From the NCBI GenBank assembly GCA_021324825.1, contig JAJPII010000004.1:29228-93227 (forward strand): DNA of 64,000 bases. Reading direction: 5' to 3'. The stretch is from Spartobacteria bacterium. GTDB taxonomy: Bacteria; Verrucomicrobiota; Verrucomicrobiia; Chthoniobacterales; Chthoniobacteraceae. Positions 63,235-64,000 of this stretch are shown here, in pieces. Numbering within the stretch: position 1 is the stretch's first letter; the number at the start of each line of letters is the position of its first letter. The notes under the pieces are model-generated. The model had not been told where the DNA came from. It ran no database searches and saw nothing but the letters and a program-made list of their open reading frames with translations. The position numbers and the translations under genes were made by a program.

Positions 63235-64000
63235 TCAGGGCTCGTTCCACTTCGCCATGGCCCTGACATAAACGGGCCGGAAACATTCCGCGATTCGCGT
63301 CCACTGGCCCAGGCTGTCCTTGCGAGGCGCAAGCAGCGTCCACGGTTCCGTTCCGGTCTGGATTTGGATCGCGACATACTTGTCCGCGCCGGCCTTTGGC
63401 TCGACGAACCCGATCCGCGAAAGAGCGTGGTGAAACAGCGTCCAGAACTCCTCGGCGTCCGCGCAACGGTCGATCTCCATGTCGAGAAGCTGCGCTTGCA
63501 ACAAAGCGTAACGCACCGTCTGCCTGCGCGAGACGATCCTGTTGAATTGTTTGCTCACGTCGCCCCAGCTCCGGATGTACTGAAGGTAACGCGCGGCGAA
63601 GATCGCCATCAGAAAGATGACGCCGATGGCGATGGGAATCGTCCGTCCCTGGCTCCAGAAGATGCTCAGCGCCATCAAACTTAGAACGACGCAGATGCCG
63701 TACATCGCCAGCAGGATGCGGCGCTTGGAGAAACCGAGGTCCTCCAGCCGGTGGTGGATGTGCTCGTCGTCGCCATGAAAGAGCGGAAACCCGCGGAGAG
63801 CCCTGCGCATCAGGGCGAAGGTGGTGTCGAGGATCGGCACGCCGAGCGCGACAATGGTCACGAGCAGCACGGAAGCGACCGCGCCTTTGTTGTAACTCTT
63901 CAGCGAAAGCGCCGCGATGCAGAAGCCGATGAGATACGCGCCGCCGTCGCCCAAAAAAATACGCGCTGGCGGGAAGTTGAACACGAGGAAACCAAGGAGG
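63235..64000 (-). CDS. Undecaprenyl-phosphate sugar-1-phosphate transferase (WecA/MraY type), C-terminal part
   Basis: The frame is open from the right window edge (LLGFLVFNFPPARIFLGDGG). FLGDGGAYLIGF is the conserved Asp motif near the active site. LGVPILDTTFALMRRALRGF and the HGDDEHIHHRL motif (HIHH) complete the signature of the WecA/TagO family. Several membrane segments follow. Beyond the usual end there is a soluble tail of about 120 residues (MEIDRCADAEEFWTLFHHAL, WTLLAPRKDSLGQWTRIA). It would start a surface polysaccharide on the lipid carrier. The N-terminus is outside the window. Confidence 0.9.
   Translation of the reverse strand, partial: LLGFLVFNFPPARIFLGDGGAYLIGFCIAALSLKSYNKGAVASVLLVTIVALGVPILDTTFALMRRALRGFPLFHGDDEHIHHRLEDLGFSKRRILLAMYGICVVLSLMALSIFWSQGRTIPIAIGVIFLMAIFAARYLQYIRSWGDVSKQFNRIVSRRQTVRYALLQAQLLDMEIDRCADAEEFWTLFHHALSRIGFVEPKAGADKYVAIQIQTGTEPWTLLAPRKDSLGQWTRIAECFRPVYVRAMAKWNEP

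Noticed and set aside
62957..63271. Plus-strand frame across the hairpin region
   Set aside because: No ribosome site or recognisable content, and it reads through the inverted repeat and into the transferase gene.

Overview
This 64 kb window is a GC-rich chromosomal segment from a Gram-negative bacterium. BamA, a Skp/OmpH chaperone, LpxD, an L,D-transpeptidase, TatC and several lipoproteins show an outer membrane and lipid A. The mix of genes (a GH130 glycosidase paired with a glycosyltransferase, a TMTC-like TPR membrane protein, PhyH, a glycine-rich RRM protein, short EF-Ts) suggests the Verrucomicrobiota/PVC group, but this is an inference from gene content, not a phylogeny. No tRNA, rRNA, CRISPR array, transposase or prophage was recognised.

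Layout. 1-3.7 kb: urea ABC transporter genes urtB (partial) and urtA, then a TPR membrane protein. 3.7-9.0 kb: a minus-strand block valS, purH, pdxJ, acpS, the last three with 4-nt start/stop overlaps. 9.0-11.5 kb: a visibly A/T-richer accessory patch with a frameshifted orphan gene, a membrane-anchored partner and a decayed secreted gene. 11.5-18.1 kb: a plus-strand envelope block: amidase, murI, an ECF sigma factor, a single-span membrane protein, an HtrA/PDZ protein that has lost its catalytic triad, a DsbD-type reductase and a redoxin. 18.1-22.4 kb: a glycosyltransferase fused to an alpha/alpha-barrel-like domain, a GH130 enzyme and a wrecked OprB-type porin. 22.5-28.0 kb: a zinc-ribbon membrane protein, a Nif3-like protein, an antitoxin-like mini-ORF, and the SAM cycle (SahR-like regulator divergent from metK-ahcY-lipoprotein). 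28.0-38.1 kb: a kinase-MurQ fusion, ligA, an unnamed conserved family, MscS with a cyclic-nucleotide-type domain, tilS, tsf, a trpC remnant, a membrane protein and a glutaredoxin. 38.1-45.6 kb: the RRM protein with a long leader and terminator, two small membrane proteins, argH-NUDIX, tatC, PhyH and an O-antigen-ligase-like protein. 45.6-51.2 kb: L,D-transpeptidase, GT4, an outer-membrane protein and a large FtsX-type permease. 51.2-57.6 kb: a minus-strand convoy bamA-skp-lpxD-SprT-like-mnmA-cutA-membrane protein. 57.7-64 kb: zinc-ribbon protein, maf, an RbsBAC-type sugar importer, two lipoproteins and a partial WecA/MraY-type transferase.

Two themes stand out. First, a family of short palindromic elements (core GGCGGCTGgCaCAGCCGCC followed by a conserved arm) sits at gene 3' ends; in three copies the host gene's stop codon is the first triplet of the element. 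Second, several genes are decaying by internal deletion or frameshift (oprB-like, trpC, cutA, the orphan at 9.4 kb, a small secreted gene at 11.0 kb). The most promising possible undescribed system is the ECF sigma / membrane protein / dead HtrA-PDZ / DsbD operon at 13.5-18.1 kb, which looks like an envelope redox-stress circuit with a non-proteolytic sensor.
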